A stretch of DNA of 64,000 nt from Erpobdella octoculata (lineage: Eukaryota > Annelida > Clitellata > Hirudinida > Erpobdellidae). Under the pieces are notes generated by a model, which saw only the letters and a program-made list of their open reading frames with translations, had not been told where the DNA came from and ran no database searches. The position numbers and the translations under genes were made by a program. Shown one piece after another: positions 12,971-25,548 of the stretch (the stretch's first letter is position 1; the number at the start of each line of letters is the position of its first letter). The stretch is from contig OZ022241.1 of assembly GCA_963978895.1 (NCBI GenBank), forward strand, positions 18,386,773 through 18,450,772. The letters are read 5' to 3'.

Positions 12971-15900
12971 TTCAAGGATTAGAAGTTATGAAGACACGGA
13001 CTGAAGAAAGTATGGCATTTGATTGTCGGTTGATTCTACAATTTTAGTTTAACTAGATGAAACAAATAATAATCTAATTGATTATTCTAAATTAAACAAA
13101 ATCTCATTTACATATTTGCCATTTAATTAATGTCATACTAAGTAACTGTAAGCGTGTGCTTATCTTGTTAGCAAAAACATCAAATAATATTTAAAAAGGA
13201 GTTTTATGTTCTATCTGATTAACAATTGATAATATTAAGTAGTTGTATTTTAATTTTGTTTAAAATTTATTGGAAAAAAACAAACAACTCTCTTGCTCAC
13301 CTTCGATATAAAAATATTATGTTAGAATACACGTTAAAGCAGTCCAACAAAAGATTGTAGTAAATCTGCAATACTCCAAGATTCCACGGAATGAATCTGC
13401 AAGCAAGCAGGTATTCAATAAACGAACGTCCTTTCGATACCAGCCTTTGAGAAAGTTGTCCTGCGTGAATATATCAATAGATGTGGCAACAATGACAACA
13501 ACAACAATACAGCCGTAAGACTGACATTAGTGCAGTTGTTGTTGTTGTTGTTGTTGTTGCAGTACAAGACGACGTGCTTGTCGTTGTGACAGGAGTGAAA
13601 TGTGTTGTATCAGCTGTCAGCGTTGTTCTGGTTTGAAGTGAAGAAAAATTTGTTAAACTGATTCCGCTCTTTTTGCCACTTCTCTCTGACCAACTAGTAC
13701 CAACTCCAGTTTTAGGCACATGTTTTCAATATAAATTTGAGTTCTGTAATATTACTATTAAGAAGCTGTTGTTTTGAAGTTGTTGCTGTGTCGTTGTTTC
13801 TGCTGTGAGAGCATGAGATCCTGGTTTGTATTACTTTCTTGTATATGTCTGTGTTTAAGATTGTATGAGACAACAACTTGGCATAATTTAGTAACTTTTT
13901 TCAATTAACTGAGTCGTTGGAGTGTCATGGTTCGTCAGACGAAATGCTCAGTGGAGTGTGTCGGAGATGATTGACAAAGTCGACCACGCCTCTTTCATTG
14001 GGAAGCCAGTGCAAGAGGTGGAGGAAAAAAATGAAGGTTCTGATTATGATGACGATGACTTTTTTGATAGTGATGATGATGATGATCTTTCTTAATCTAA
14101 GTAAAATTGTTTTAAACTTGTTTCATTAAAAAAAGAAATTGGCATTTAATAAAACCAATTTGTAAACTCATAATTCTTATGTTAAAATCCGGTTTTAGTT
14201 AACTAAGAAAATAAGGGAAGCCTTCAAAAGAACATTTTTTGTTAAAATACTTGGAAAACTGTTATATTCGTATATCCGGGTTTGCAGAAATTGCTTTCGA
14301 ATGTCAACATTTTGTTTAAAAAAAATCTTTAGGGTTAAATATTAAACTTGCGTTTTTTTCTAAAAAAATTTTTAAAAACTAAGTTGATTAGCCTATATTA
14401 CAAAGTAAAAAAATAATTGATAATCCTAAAGAGAATGTCATCATCATGATCATCATCATCGTCGTCATCGTCGTCGTAGTTGTCGTCATCGTCATCGTTA
14501 TCGTCGTCGTCGTAATTGTCGTCATCATTTTCACCGTCATCATCATTATCACCATCATACATGATGTTTATCATCATCATCATTATCGTGTGTGCATCAT
14601 TGTGATCACTCAATTGAACAAGTAACAGTCCGTGAAATCGGTGGAACGAGCAGGACGTCAATGACAAGGACTGGGGTTCGAATCTCATTCATGCTTGAAT
14701 AGACACACGTCTGTTGCATTGTTTTATGTCATCGTGGAAAGAGAAGTGTCGAAGTTGGACAGTTGTTTGAAATTAAAAAGATTTTCCATTAAAACAGCTT
14801 TTCAAAGGTCACTGAGGTAGTTATTTTTGGAATAATTTGCTTTATCACATAAAATACTATGTTTAGAATTTGTTATTCCGATGACCAGAATGGTTGGCAA
14901 CCTCGTGCCCCGCGGCTGACCCCCAAAGGCGCTTGCATAAATTTAAATAAATTAGATATTACTTGTCAATAAACAAATTTTATGAGATGGAAAATGTACG
15001 TAGTGCAAAGAATAAGATACACACACTTATATATACACATACATACTATTACATGCACATAATCTGCTTTGGAGCAGTTGAGCTGAAATAATTTTATTTA
15101 AATATGCAATAGTGCCAAATGCATAAGAAAACAATAACAAATCTTAATGTTTTATAAAGACTTATTATTTTTTTAATTATAATTAAAACAAAATATATTA
15201 AAAAAACCATCAAAAATGTTTATGTTGAAATGTTTGTTTAAGGCAACAAGAGGTGAATGTTGTAACAGACGAATACAAAAAATAAACAGTGACGCACGCA
15301 TCCAAAGGACTAACGTATAATTTGGCCACACAATGGACCGGATGACAACTAGGTTATTATCTCTACAGGTGATCTCCTCCCTTTCTCTCTTCTTTCCTTT
15401 CTTTCTTCCTCTCTCCCTTTCATTCACTTTCTATCTATCTCTCCATACTTCAAGCTCACTTTGGCTTTTTCATGTCAGTCACCATTTCTGTTCGTGTCCT
15501 CGAATTAGCTGGTGTGTACAATCTCTGATTTGTCTTTTTTAAATATTTTTCTATTTTATTTAATATTAAAGCTTCTATTATTTATTTATGTTATTTATGG
15601 TAAATCAAAATCTACATTATTTAACGGGAAGATAAGGGGCCACACTATAACTTATATAGACAAGCAGAATTTTTAAATGAAATAAAATTTATACCATCAG
15701 TAGCATGGCGGATATAGGATTAACAAAAGGAAAGGTTCAAAACGGGGTGGGTAGAAACATTTTTTCATTATTATGTCGGATTTATAGGTTTTGACATAAG
15801 CGTTGGCTCAATATTTAGTCATTCAAAAACTAAATTTCTGTAACAGTTTTTAGCAGATGAAGATAGTTAGTTAGATTTAAGACCTATGTGGAGTCAAGTT

Positions 15901-16408
15901 TTTTTTTACAATGCATGGTATAACATAAAAGCATGATCAGATCCACTGCAAAAAAACGTAAATTCATAATTCATCACATTTTACAGCAAACAATTTATAA
16001 ACCTAAGATTTGTATTTATTCATTCTGTAGAATCTATATATCCGTGTCATAAACAAGTGAAACATTATAAAGTATAACTTTGTCTAAGACCTAAATTTAC
16101 TCTAAGTGAAGCGTTTTCAAATCAATTTAGACAGATAAAACAAAATAAAAAGGCAAGATAAATGAACGTTATGACAACTGTTACTCTGTACCATAGACAA
16201 ATCGCTACGTTTAGGCTTTTGAATCATGTAACTGCCTGTAAAGTGCTAAATAATTTGAATTTTTTTACAATGAAAGGGGGGTCCGGATCCCCAGGACCAT
16301 CTGTATCAGCCCATGAGTATTTACGTGAATGTTTAATAATATCATTTATATAGTTGTGAATGTTTAATAATAATATTTATTTAGTAGTAAATGTTTAATA
16401 TTATCATT
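12971..16408. other. Noncoding DNA upstream of Dlx
   Basis: This should include the Dlx promoter and 5' leader, but I can define no core promoter. It contains a (TTG)n tract at about 13536-13560, a degenerate CAT/CGT triplet tract at 14438-14590, a GATGAT/GACGAT tract at 14045-14085 and a CT-rich stretch at 15359-15440. No coding sequence is supported. Confidence 0.5.
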
Positions 16409-16409
16409 T

Positions 16410-16625
16410 ACTAGCGAGGTACCCAGCGTTGCCCGGGGTTTTTAGAGATTTTTCCATCGTTTTTCTCTCGCTGCCGTTTCTTTTCCAGCTTGCTCTCTCG
16501 TTCCCGGTCGCTCTCCTGCTCTTTCTTGTTCTCTTGTTTCCTCTCCCTTTCCCGCTCGCTCATCCGCTCCCAGTCGCTTTTCCGTTCCCGCTTGCTCTCC
16601 CGTTCCCTTTCCCGCTCATTCTACA
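16410..16625 (+). repeat. CTAG-head interspersed repeat, copy 1
   Basis: Head ACTAGCGAGGTACCCAGCG, then TTGCCCGGGG, a TTTTTAGAGATTTTT stretch, then CTCTCGCT.CCGTTTC and repeated CCCGCTCGCT/CCCGTTCCC units. The same order is seen at 25352, 60039 and, in reverse, 35238. Confidence 0.8.
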
Positions 16626-17337
16626 GTTTCGCTCGGAGGGTGTGAAATGGAAGGTGTGTTTAATATTTAGTTTTTATCGGTTAGCTTGAAATTTATGACA
16701 TTTTTTCAATTAGCTGTTAAAATATTTAATAACTCACAAATTCTTAATAACGGTCTTTTTAAATCCGTTATATTAACTGTTTAAATGTTCAAAGATCATG
16801 CAAGATGATTCAAAATTGCATTGGTTTGACTGACAATGTGGTTAGTGCAGAAACTGGGAATGAATTAGAAAACAAGTTTTATGTGAAATTGAAAAATGCG
16901 ACAAAAGAGAAAAGATCTGTATCTGTAAAAATATAATAAATAAATTGTTAATTTATTAAATAAATGGAGTGAATAAATAAATTAAAATTTTTTGATGTAA
17001 ACATTTTATTTTTACTCCTACCGTTTACACTTCATCTCACCTCAACAGCCTCAACGATTTTTATTTTCTTGTTGTTCTAATCAGCATTATGTCTCATTTC
17101 TGTCACATAAAACAACCGTTACAAATACTTCCAATAAACAAGGTGGAGCTGGAATTAGTTTTATTTTGTCATATTTTGTTTATATAATTTGTATGACAGC
17201 TACAACAATAATAGGTTTGAGAAACAAGTACTGACATCTATGGAATAAAGCAGAAATCTGTAGGCTGTGTTCTCAGTTTCTCAGGAGCTTTTGTTTTCAT
17301 CTGTCCTCGCATCGCCTTTACTAGTGTTAAGTTTTGA

Positions 17338-17755
17338 CTTCAATTTCAGTTTCAATCTGAGTTTCAATTTCATTTTTTATTTTTGAGCCCATTTCAATTT
17401 CATTTTTATTTGTATTTCAATTTTTTAATAAATTTTAATTTCAGTTTAAATTTCAATTTAATTTCTATTTAATTTCCGTTTTTCAGGCATATTCTTTCTC
17501 TCTCTCACACACACAGACACATTTTCTCCCATTCCTTTTGTGCTTCTTTTTTCTTTTACTTTCTTATTTGTCTCTCTTTTCCTCAATTTCCTCCCGCTGT
17601 CTTAGATTTCTTGTTTTTTCCCCGTCTTTTATGTCTTTCTGTTCTATGTCTCTCTGTTCTGTGTTTCTCTGTTCTGTCTCTCTGTTCTGTGTCTTTCTCT
17701 TCTGTGTTTCTATGTGTATTTTTGTCTCCCTTTTTCTATCTTTCTCTTTCTTCTG
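17338..17755. repeat. TTTCAATTTCAG and TCTGTTCTGTG low-complexity tandem tracts
   Basis: Two adjacent degenerate pyrimidine-rich tandem regions: a 12-base TTTCAATTTCAG-like unit at 17338-17480 and TCTCTGTTCTGTG-like units at about 17560-17755. No gene. Confidence 0.7.
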
Positions 17756-18569
17756 TTGACCGTCGGACAAATAGCAAAATACGTTTGCCTCGTAACTCCT
17801 ATCAGATTTCCTTTGGTTCAGTGAAAGTAAATCCAGAATAGCATTAATATTTTAATTGTAATTTGTTTATGGCGGAGAAATCTCCCAGCTCAAAAATTAC
17901 TAGGTACGAACATCAAAGCAAAATTCAAATTTAGTTTACGTAACAAAATTTGAAGAAAGTTTCAAACAATTTCAACGTTTTATAGGCAAAAAGACGCTAG
18001 GAGAAAGAGGAAGAAAAAAGCTGACAGGCAAATGCTTTGCTACCACGGCTACCTTAGTGCAGAGCAGTTTTCTTTTTTGTCTCTGTCTTTTTTAAATCCT
18101 TTATATTAACTTCACCGTGTTTGCTTGCCTGCTTCCTTGCATGCTTGCTTAAGTCATACGTTGGGATTCTTTGACGCTTAACACGTTGATGTTGTCCAAT
18201 CGGTCCGAAAATTATATATGTTAAATAAACAACGAGCATATTAGCATAGATAATAAATAGTTCGACGAAAATATCACAAATATTTGCTTAATTAAATTGT
18301 GTCCAATCGATCTGAAAATTTAATAAAATGCATTGTTAATCAGTTCGAAAGTATGTTTAAATTTGTAAGTCTCTAGCTCAGGGGTGGCCAATCTTTTTGG
18401 GAAAGAGGGCCATTACCATATTTTTGAAACATACGGCGGGCCGCTGGTTTGAAAGGCAAAATTCTCTATGGATGAGCGTTGTAATTTTCTACAGTGGGCT
18501 CTGAGATGACCCCCAACTAACAACAAAGCATTTGGATACATGTTATGTAAACTAAAAAGTAATATACAA

Positions 18570-19966
18570 TAGGGATGTCACGGGTACCCGAACCCGAACC
18601 CGAGTTCGGTACTACCCGGTCTTTTTCTGATACCCGAACCCGAAAGTGTGAAAATTTGATACCCGAAACCGAACCCGAACCCGAAAATGTGAAAACTTGA
18701 TACCCGAACCCGAACCCGAAAATGACAAAACTTGATACCCGAACCCGAACTCGAACCCGAAAATGTGAAAACTTGATACCCGAACCCGAACCCGAAAATT
18801 TATAAGCCTAATACCCAAACTCGGAGTTGTGAACAAATAAATCTTTATAAAAGCTTGTAATAAATTACAAGTTTTGTTGACGTAACATATTATACTAATC
18901 GCGAGCGTAGAAGTTTTGTATTATCACCTTTGCGTAACAAATAACACAAATACGTCATTTTATTAGTGATTGTGTAAGCTAGACCACTAATCCGTTTGAT
19001 TATCAGGCCGGACCGAACCGCGAACGAACTGAAATAATTAAGCCTCCTTCGGTCAAAGAAATCGCGGATAGCCATGACTCTAAACTTTTTACTTCAGTTA
19101 TATAACCTTATATTTATTCATTCATATACTCAAAGTTTTTCTGATATAACAAAGACCCTTTGTTATAAAGATAATCTTGCATAATCCTAAACTTTAACTG
19201 GCAAAGTCTATAAATGATCTATGCGCCACAGTTATTTTATTGGCAATTGTGTAAGTTAGGACACTAATCCGCCTGATAACCCGACTGGACCGAGCCGCGA
19301 AAAAATTAATAAATTACAATAATTACAATAATTTAAAAGGTAACGTATTATACTAATCGCAAGCCATGCAAGTTTTCTATTATCACCTTTGCGTAACAAA
19401 TAACACAAATAGGTCATTTTATTGGTGAGTGTGTAAGCTAGACCACTAATCCGTTTGATTATCTGGCCGGACCGAGCCGCGATCGAACTAAAACAATTAA
19501 GCCTCCTTCGGCCAAAGAAATCACATTATTTGGAAAGCTAAAAAAATAACTTGTTAGAGTTTATTCAATACGTGTAATGTCCAATGGATGAATTGATCGC
19601 TCTCGTTTGTATATGTATATATACTAAGTAAATTTAAAATCTATCCAGGAATTTGAAATCATAAGCCAGTACCCGAACCCGAACCCGGTTTTTGGAAAAC
19701 TACAAACCCGAACCCGAACCCGAAAACCTGAGTTTCACAAACCCGAACCCGAACCCGAAAACTCGAGTTTTACAAACCCGAACCCGAACCCGAAAACTCT
19801 AGTTTCACAAACCCGAACCCGAACCCGAAAACCTGAGATTCACAAACCCGAACCCGAACCCGAAAACTCGAGTTTTACAAACCCGAACCCGAAAACTCTA
19901 GTTTCACAAACCCGAACCCGAACCCGAACCCGAAAACTCCAAAAAGTACTACCCATGACATCCCTA
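18570..19966. mobile_element. hAT-like nonautonomous element with CCCGAA minisatellite arms
   Basis: The ends form inverted repeats: TAGGGATGTCACGGGTA on the left, and on the right the reverse complement of TAGGGATGTCATGGGTA. The TAGGG-type terminus fits the hAT consensus. Subterminal blocks at 18585-18800 and 19668-19940 are built of CCCGAA hexamers separated by short spacers (AAATGTGAAAACTTGATA on the left; AAACTCGAGTTTTACAAA types on the right). The core (about 18850-19530) holds two long and one partial diverged direct copies of a ~220-base unit ending in TAAGCCTCCTTCGG. No transposase is visible. The 8 bases outside the ends do not match, perhaps because the right flank is an (ATGT)n array. 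Confidence 0.65.
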
Positions 19967-19995
19967 GTATGTATGTATGTATGTATGTATGTATG

Positions 19996-20029
<34 letters not shown>

Positions 20030-20031
20030 TG

Positions 20032-20065
<34 letters not shown>

Positions 20066-20153
20066 TGTATGTATGTATGTATGTATGTATGTATGTATGT
20101 ATGTATGTATGTATGTATGTATGTATGTATGTATGTATGTATGTATGTATCTA

Positions 20154-20190
<37 letters not shown>

Positions 20191-20674
20191 ATGTATGTAT
20201 GTATGTATGTATGTATGTATGTATGTATGTATGTATGTATGTATGTATGTATGTATGTATGTATGTATGTATGTATGTATGTATGTATGTATGTATGTAT
20301 GTATGTATGTATGTATGTATGTATGTATGTATGTATGTATGTATGTATGTATGTATGTATGTATGTATGTATGTATGTATGTATGTATGTATGTATGTAT
20401 GTATGTATGTATGTATGTATGTATGTATGTATGTATGTATGTATGTATGTATGTATGTATGTATGTATGTATGTATGTATGTATGTATGTATGTATGTAT
20501 GTATGTATGTATGTATGTATGTATGTATGTATGTATGTATGTATGTATGTATGTATGTATGTATGTATGTATGTATGTATGTATGTATGTATGTATGTAT
20601 GTATGTATGTATGTATGTATGTATGTATGTATGTATGTATGTATGTATGTATGTATGTATGTATGTATGTATGT
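19967..20674. repeat. (ATGT)n tetranucleotide array, 0.7 kb
   Basis: A second long ATGT array. It has a few ATAT variants and one (GT)n patch at 20152-20174, then is perfect for about 500 bases. It directly abuts the hAT-like right end. No coding meaning. Confidence 0.97.
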
Positions 20675-21540
20675 TAGCAATTTTGTGTAACGCGGCGGCC
20701 GCGGTGGTCAGCAATCAGCAGTTTATAAAATTAGTGCGGGCAGGCGTATAATAAAAGTTATTACGCAATTACACAATGCGTAAAATAATATATAATAGAG
20801 TTTTAAAATTTCCGTCATTTTTGACGAGCTATCTCTATATATAAAGGTCTTAACTTGGAAATACATACAAATAGTCAGATTTGAAAAATAAAGAATCGAA
20901 ATAAAAAACAAGGACTATTTTTTGTCTGCAATATATCATTAATCTCATATTGCATTTTACTGTTCAATTTAATTTTGAGATTTCTATTTTAAGATACTTC
21001 TGGATTGGTTAATATTTCTCCTGCTGGTCTCTTGTTTCTAACACAGTTTTTCCATTATCAGTTTTTCTTCAACGAGAACATTCTCTGTATAGGCCTTTAG
21101 CCTTGACACAAAAATTAGCAGCAATGTATTTGAACTTCTACTTTCTGCATCTAATTAATTTTGAACAAAGAAATTAAGTTAAATTTCAATTTATAAAACC
21201 ATCTTATTTTAAGCTCCTAAGGCAACGATGGGAGACATTTTAATATAAGAAGTGATAATATTAATGATGATGACTATCTTAATAATGGCGACGACGATGA
21301 CGAAGATGGTGACGACGACGACGATGATGGACAGCGGTTGTGGCAGTGAAAGATGTAGTAGTGATGTATCCGCTTGACAGTGCTTTCACATGCGCCACTC
21401 CTGTTGCTGAGCAGCTATAAAAAGATTAATACATTAATTGTTGTACACACACCTGTGACATTTGTAAGGTGGAAGAACTTTGTTTTTTTTCAATGGTTCT
21501 GCATTAATTTAATGAAAAATATTATAAAACATACCGACCA
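20675..21540. other. Noncoding DNA upstream of the receptor start codon
   Basis: This should hold the receptor leader and perhaps its promoter. A short CpG-rich patch (GCGGCGGCCGCGGTGG) lies at about 20691-20707. No core promoter can be named. The frame of the first receptor exon is closed by a TAA at about 21506, and no AG acceptor lies between it and the ATG at 21541. Confidence 0.45.
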
Positions 21541-21615
21541 ATGTACCAATGCCAAGTATGTCGTGACAGGGCTGTTGGCTTTTACTGTGGAGCATACGTA
21601 TGTGAGGCCTGCAAG
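21541..21615 (+). CDS. Two-DBD nuclear receptor, exon 1 (start; DBD1 finger 1)
   Basis: Encodes residues 1-25. It begins MYQCQVC and ends at the P-box CEACK, directly before a GT donor (GTCAGA). The Cys spacing C-x2-C-x13-C-x2-C (C4, C7, C21, C24) is the first zinc finger of a nuclear receptor DBD. The P-box CEACK(K) is the hallmark of the first DBD in the 2DBD receptor class. Since no AG acceptor lies between the upstream in-frame stop and this ATG, translation should start here, leaving no A/B domain. A noncanonical acceptor would be the alternative. Confidence 0.85.
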
Positions 21616-21768
21616 GTCAGAGTATTTATTTCAAATCATTTTACATTTTTAAAGTGTCATAAATATATTTTTAAATGCATTTTGTCTGATAGTTAATTTA
21701 CCACTGCTTTTCAAAATAAAATATTCTACAGCGATTTAAATTATTTTTCTTGTTTATCATCATTGCAG

Positions 21769-21916
21769 AAATTTTTTGTGAGATGTTTGAAGCTAAAGCT
21801 CATCTACAGATTGAAATGTTGTCAAGGCGAAAAATGCACAATCAACAAAGAAAAGAGAACCAGGTGTCCATACTGCAGATACAAAAAATGCTTAGAGCTT
21901 AACATGTACCCACCTG
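21769..21916 (+). CDS. Two-DBD nuclear receptor, exon 2 (DBD1 finger 2)
   Basis: Residues 26-74 plus one base of 75. The acceptor is TTGCAG and the donor GTAAGA. The exon opens KFFVRC, completing CEACKKFF. It carries the second zinc finger with spacing C-x5-C-x9-C-x2-C (CCQGEKC, then CPYCRYKKCLEL). The intron after the P-box lysine is a common nuclear receptor DBD position. The exon ends in phase 1 and joins to GT in exon 3 to give Gly75. The fold binds half-site DNA in the nucleus; the actual target of 2DBD receptors is not deducible here. Confidence 0.96.
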
Positions 21917-22053
21917 GTAAGAGATGTTGATTGGAGAGAAACATAGAGATGGTGTATGGATTTGTGGGAAGATTACAAAATCTACATTTAATACATAAAT
22001 AATTCAACAAATTTGGGTTTTTATAAAATGACCAGAAAACCAAATATTTTAAG

Positions 22054-22157
22054 GTTCTCAAAACACTTCCAAAGAAATCGACCACATTCCTTGTCAGGTA
22101 TGCTCAGCTCCATCTTCTGGTTTCCATTTCGGAGCATTCACATGTGAAGGGTGCAAG
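22054..22157 (+). CDS. Two-DBD nuclear receptor, exon 3 (linker and DBD2 finger 1)
   Basis: Residues 75-109. The acceptor is TTTAAG and the donor GTTAGT. A 12-residue linker ([12 protein letters not shown]) is followed by a second complete first finger: C88, C91, C105, C108, with P-box CEGCK, the canonical type and different from DBD1's CEACK. Finding CEACK then CEGCK within 70 residues identifies the 2DBD class. The exon ends in phase 0. Confidence 0.96.
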
Positions 22158-22474
22158 GTTAGTCTCAATGACACCACAAACATATGTTTTAGAGTAAGCG
22201 AGAATTTTTATAAAATAAAAAAAGATTTATTCGCTGAAAGCAATTGTTTTGCACTACGTAGATTAATATTATATTTTGTGCATCCATGGTTGATTATTTT
22301 GAATTTTAAATTTTGTTTTAAAGTGCATACATTTCATCAACCTTATTTAAAGTTTATTGCAGCACCTAAGTATTGTTAAACTCTCAATAGACTTGTCATC
22401 CGACTACACTCAGGCAAACCACTGCCAGAGAATTCTCCGTTTCCATCAAAATGTTTGCCGTTCAGTGGCAGCAT

Positions 22475-22600
22475 CGTCACGATGGCCACTGTCACTCCGT
22501 TTTTTGGGCAGACCTGACCACCAAAAACAATTATTCTCTCGTTTTTTTGGTTTTATTATTTCTGAAGCGTAAGCACCCACTAAGAACTTTTTTTCTAATT
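22475..22600 (+). repeat. Interspersed repeat fragment shared with 62970-63060
   Basis: Both copies carry CACTGTCACTCCGT or CATAGTGCCATTCCGT, then GGGC(A/G)GACCTGACCA(C/T)C AAAAA and a TCTCG-rich tail. It lies in receptor intron 3. Family unknown. Confidence 0.5.
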
Positions 22601-22900
22601 TTGCCCATGAGAAGATAAAACAGGAACATAAACTTTTTTCTCCAAAAAAGGCATCAAAAAACCAAAAATGAGAAGGTTTTGAAATTTGGTATCTAGATTC
22701 TTCTTAAAACATAAAAAATACGTGTTTCAACCTTTTTTGAAAATTTTGTTTCCGGAACCTCAAATGCGGGGTGAAAAATATGAATATATGTTTTTTAGCA
22801 TAACTGCCAATTAAAAACTAATCAAGTTAACTACATAAACTATGATCAATAATTAACTTGTAATCTGCATAGTCTTGTTTAATAGATATTGGGGCACAAC

Positions 22901-23780
22901 CAGTGTTGTTTCAGTTAAGCGTAGCTTTAACTGAATTTGGTCTAATAACTGAAAAAAGAGATTTAAGTTAAGTACTAACTAAAACTTTAACTAAAAAATC
23001 ATGTTAACTTTAATTGTAATACTAATAGTAAAAAAGTAGTAACTGTAATACAAACTGAAAAAAAATGTTTTCGGAAAATCCAATACTGAAATGCGCCAAA
23101 ATTTTATTTCTTTGTTTATATTTGGTAACCTGACCCACTCGTGTCTTTTATCTCTACTATGATTTGCTTTGTCATCGCTTTATTTGCATTTAACGACGTG
23201 TAAACAATGTTAAAAATAAATTCTGGCCGAAAACAAGAAAATGGAGTTTGGCGTTATTTAAGTTACGAACCCTCTACTGATAAAAGCCGGTGCAACGTGG
23301 TCTGTAGTGTGGGAGAAAAAGATTCGGAAGCTCACGTGGTCGAAACTTGCGGAGCTCTGTTGAAAAGTAAACCATCTAAGTCATAGACATAAGGAAGTAG
23401 CAAAAGAACTTGAGGTTTTGGAGACAAATTGCAGAAAGCTAAAGGCCAAGCGCAAACTAATCGAAAATGATATAGGAAACATGGTTAACCAGAATAGCGG
23501 ACAGACTACTTTGCTTGCTTTTAATAGCAAAAAAAGAATTGAATTCCGATGTACAAGAAGTGAAACTGAGACAGCGTTTGCTTAGTAATATCAGTACTGG
23601 GTTATATTAATAACTGTTATACTAACTGTAATAGTAACTGAAAAAAATATTAACTCTAACTCTAATACTAACTGGAAAAAATGAAAAAATTAACTTTAAC
23701 TGTAATACTAACTAAAAAATATTAAATTGGCTAACTTTAACTGATACTCTAACTGAAAAATCCTAACTGAAACAACACTG
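22901..23780 (+). mobile_element. hAT-family nonautonomous element with perfect 8-bp TSD
   Basis: Termini are CAGTGTTGTTTCAGTTA on the left and its exact inverse TAACTGAAACAACACTG on the right. They are flanked by the 8-bp duplication GGCACAAC (22893-22900 and 23781-23788). Both subterminal regions contain many TAACTGTAATACTAACT-like motifs, as expected of transposase-binding repeats. The centre (about 23240-23400) still reads as part of a BED-type zinc finger (GVWRYLSYEP...CNVVC) before stops appear, so this is an internally deleted derivative. Receptor intron 3. Confidence 0.9.
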
Positions 23781-23826
23781 GGCACAACTTCACGTGTATT
23801 GTTTTTCAAAATATTTTGTGCTAACA

Positions 23827-24055
23827 TGTAAAACGAGTAAAAGAAAAACGAGTTTTTTAACACAAACTTTGATTTCAAATACACTCGATTCAGAAATACG
23901 AAAGATTTTCAAATGATGTTTTTGTTAATTTAATCATGTATTGTCATCAAATATAAAGCATGCTGAAAGTTTCGGCTTCCTAGCTAGTCAAAAAGCTGGT
24001 TAAATTTTACTTGCAAGATTTGCATACAGAGAAAGCCACACACACAATACAAAGA
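23827..24055 (+). repeat. Interspersed repeat, copy 1 (pair with 51920-52160)
   Basis: Shares with the second copy a GTAAAAC.AGTAAA start, AACACAAACTTTGATTTCAAA, TCATGTATTGTCATC, GCTGAAAGTTTC.GCTTCC and a GAGAAAGCCACACACAC end. Direct orientation, roughly 85% identical by eye. Family not recognised. Confidence 0.7.
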
Positions 24056-24503
24056 TGTGCACAGAAAGAATTTAAAAAAATTATTTATGAGAAATATTCC
24101 TGGAAAAGAGGTCATTATTTTCCGAAATTAATGTCCGGTTTTTTGTTGTTGTAAAATTGAAAAACAAGGATAAAAGTATAACGAAGAGAAATATGAGCCT
24201 CATGAAATCCGCAAAAAATTATTTGCGTTTCGTCGTCGACACCTTCATTATCTCCATCATTGCAAATTTTTGAAATTATTAATTTTTGTTATCAATACTA
24301 AAAACCTTTTTGAATTTATACTCTATATATATAAATAAGATTATGTGTGTGTGTAAATAACTTATGCGTTGCTACACCATTCATCCGATCATAATGAAAT
24401 TTTTACACAAGCTTGAGAGTCAATGGAGGAAAGTTTTAGTGAAAAAAAATTAAAATAGGTCACAAAATAAGCGGAGCGGAGCGGGAGAACGAGCGAGAAC
24501 TAT

Positions 24504-24662
<159 letters not shown>

Positions 24663-24721
24663 TAGCAGTGCCCGTAGCGGCTTCGCTCGCATGAAATTAG
24701 AGAATTTGAACCGTGCATCCA

Positions 24722-25035
24722 TAGGTGTCGGCTCGGCCCGTCGACAACTTGGCCCAGCCCGTTTCAAAACCAAAATTCCTGGCCCGGCACGGCCTGTCTA
24801 ATTTGGGCCCGGCCCGTTTTTACAGGCCTAGAAATTCTATATATTTGATGAAAAACTTCGGCCCGTCCCACCTTGACTTCAGGTTTGGCCCGGCCCGTCT
24901 GAAGACCCTAAAATCACTAAAATGTCTATATGCTTAGTGAAAAACCTCGGCCCGTACCACTTTGATTTAAGGTTTAGCCTGGCCCGTAAAAAACCCTAAA
25001 ATAACGGCTTGGCCCGACCGGTGATAAACTGGACT
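24722..25035. repeat. GGCCCGGCCCGT minisatellite
   Basis: About three diverged tandem units of ~110-120 bases, each with GGCCCGGCCCGT, a GAAAAAC.TCGGCCCGT segment and ACCCTAAAAT. It is far richer in G+C than its surroundings. Confidence 0.7.
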
Positions 25036-25268
25036 CAGCTACTTTTAACCGGCACAAAACCTCAAAATACTAAATTTTACATCTGTAATGCTTGCAGTTG
25101 TTGAGTAGCAGTTATTTTAAAATCAAATAACCCTATTTTCCACCCCACAGTTGAAGTCCTGGAAACCAAATTTTCAAAAAATGGTGAAACACGTATATCA
25201 TTATTTTTAGAGTAGAAACTAAATACTAATTTTTACTCCAGTAGCATTCACAGTTTTTGTGTAGCAGC

Positions 25269-25351
<83 letters not shown>

Positions 25352-25353
<2 letters not shown>

Positions 25354-25472
25354 TAGCGGGGGCACCCGGCGCTGCCCGGGGAGATTTTAGAGGTTTTTCT
25401 AATGTTTGTCTCTCTCGCTCCCGTTTCCTTCTCCGCTTTCCCGTTCCCGTCGCGTTCCCGGTCGCTTTCACG
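25352..25472 (+). repeat. CTAG-head interspersed repeat, copy 2
   Basis: ACTAGCGGGGGCACCCGGCG head, then CTGCCCGGGGAG, TTTTAGAGG, and a CTCTCGCTCCCGTTTCC body. TA tracts flank both sides. Confidence 0.8.
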
Positions 25473-25483
25473 TATATATATAT

Positions 25484-25530
<47 letters not shown>

Positions 25531-25548
<18 letters not shown>

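Noticed and set aside
18585..19940. Telomere or interstitial telomeric repeat (CCCGAA)
   Set aside because: Units are broken by regular spacers and enclosed by inverted TAGGGATGTCA ends, which fits a transposon better.
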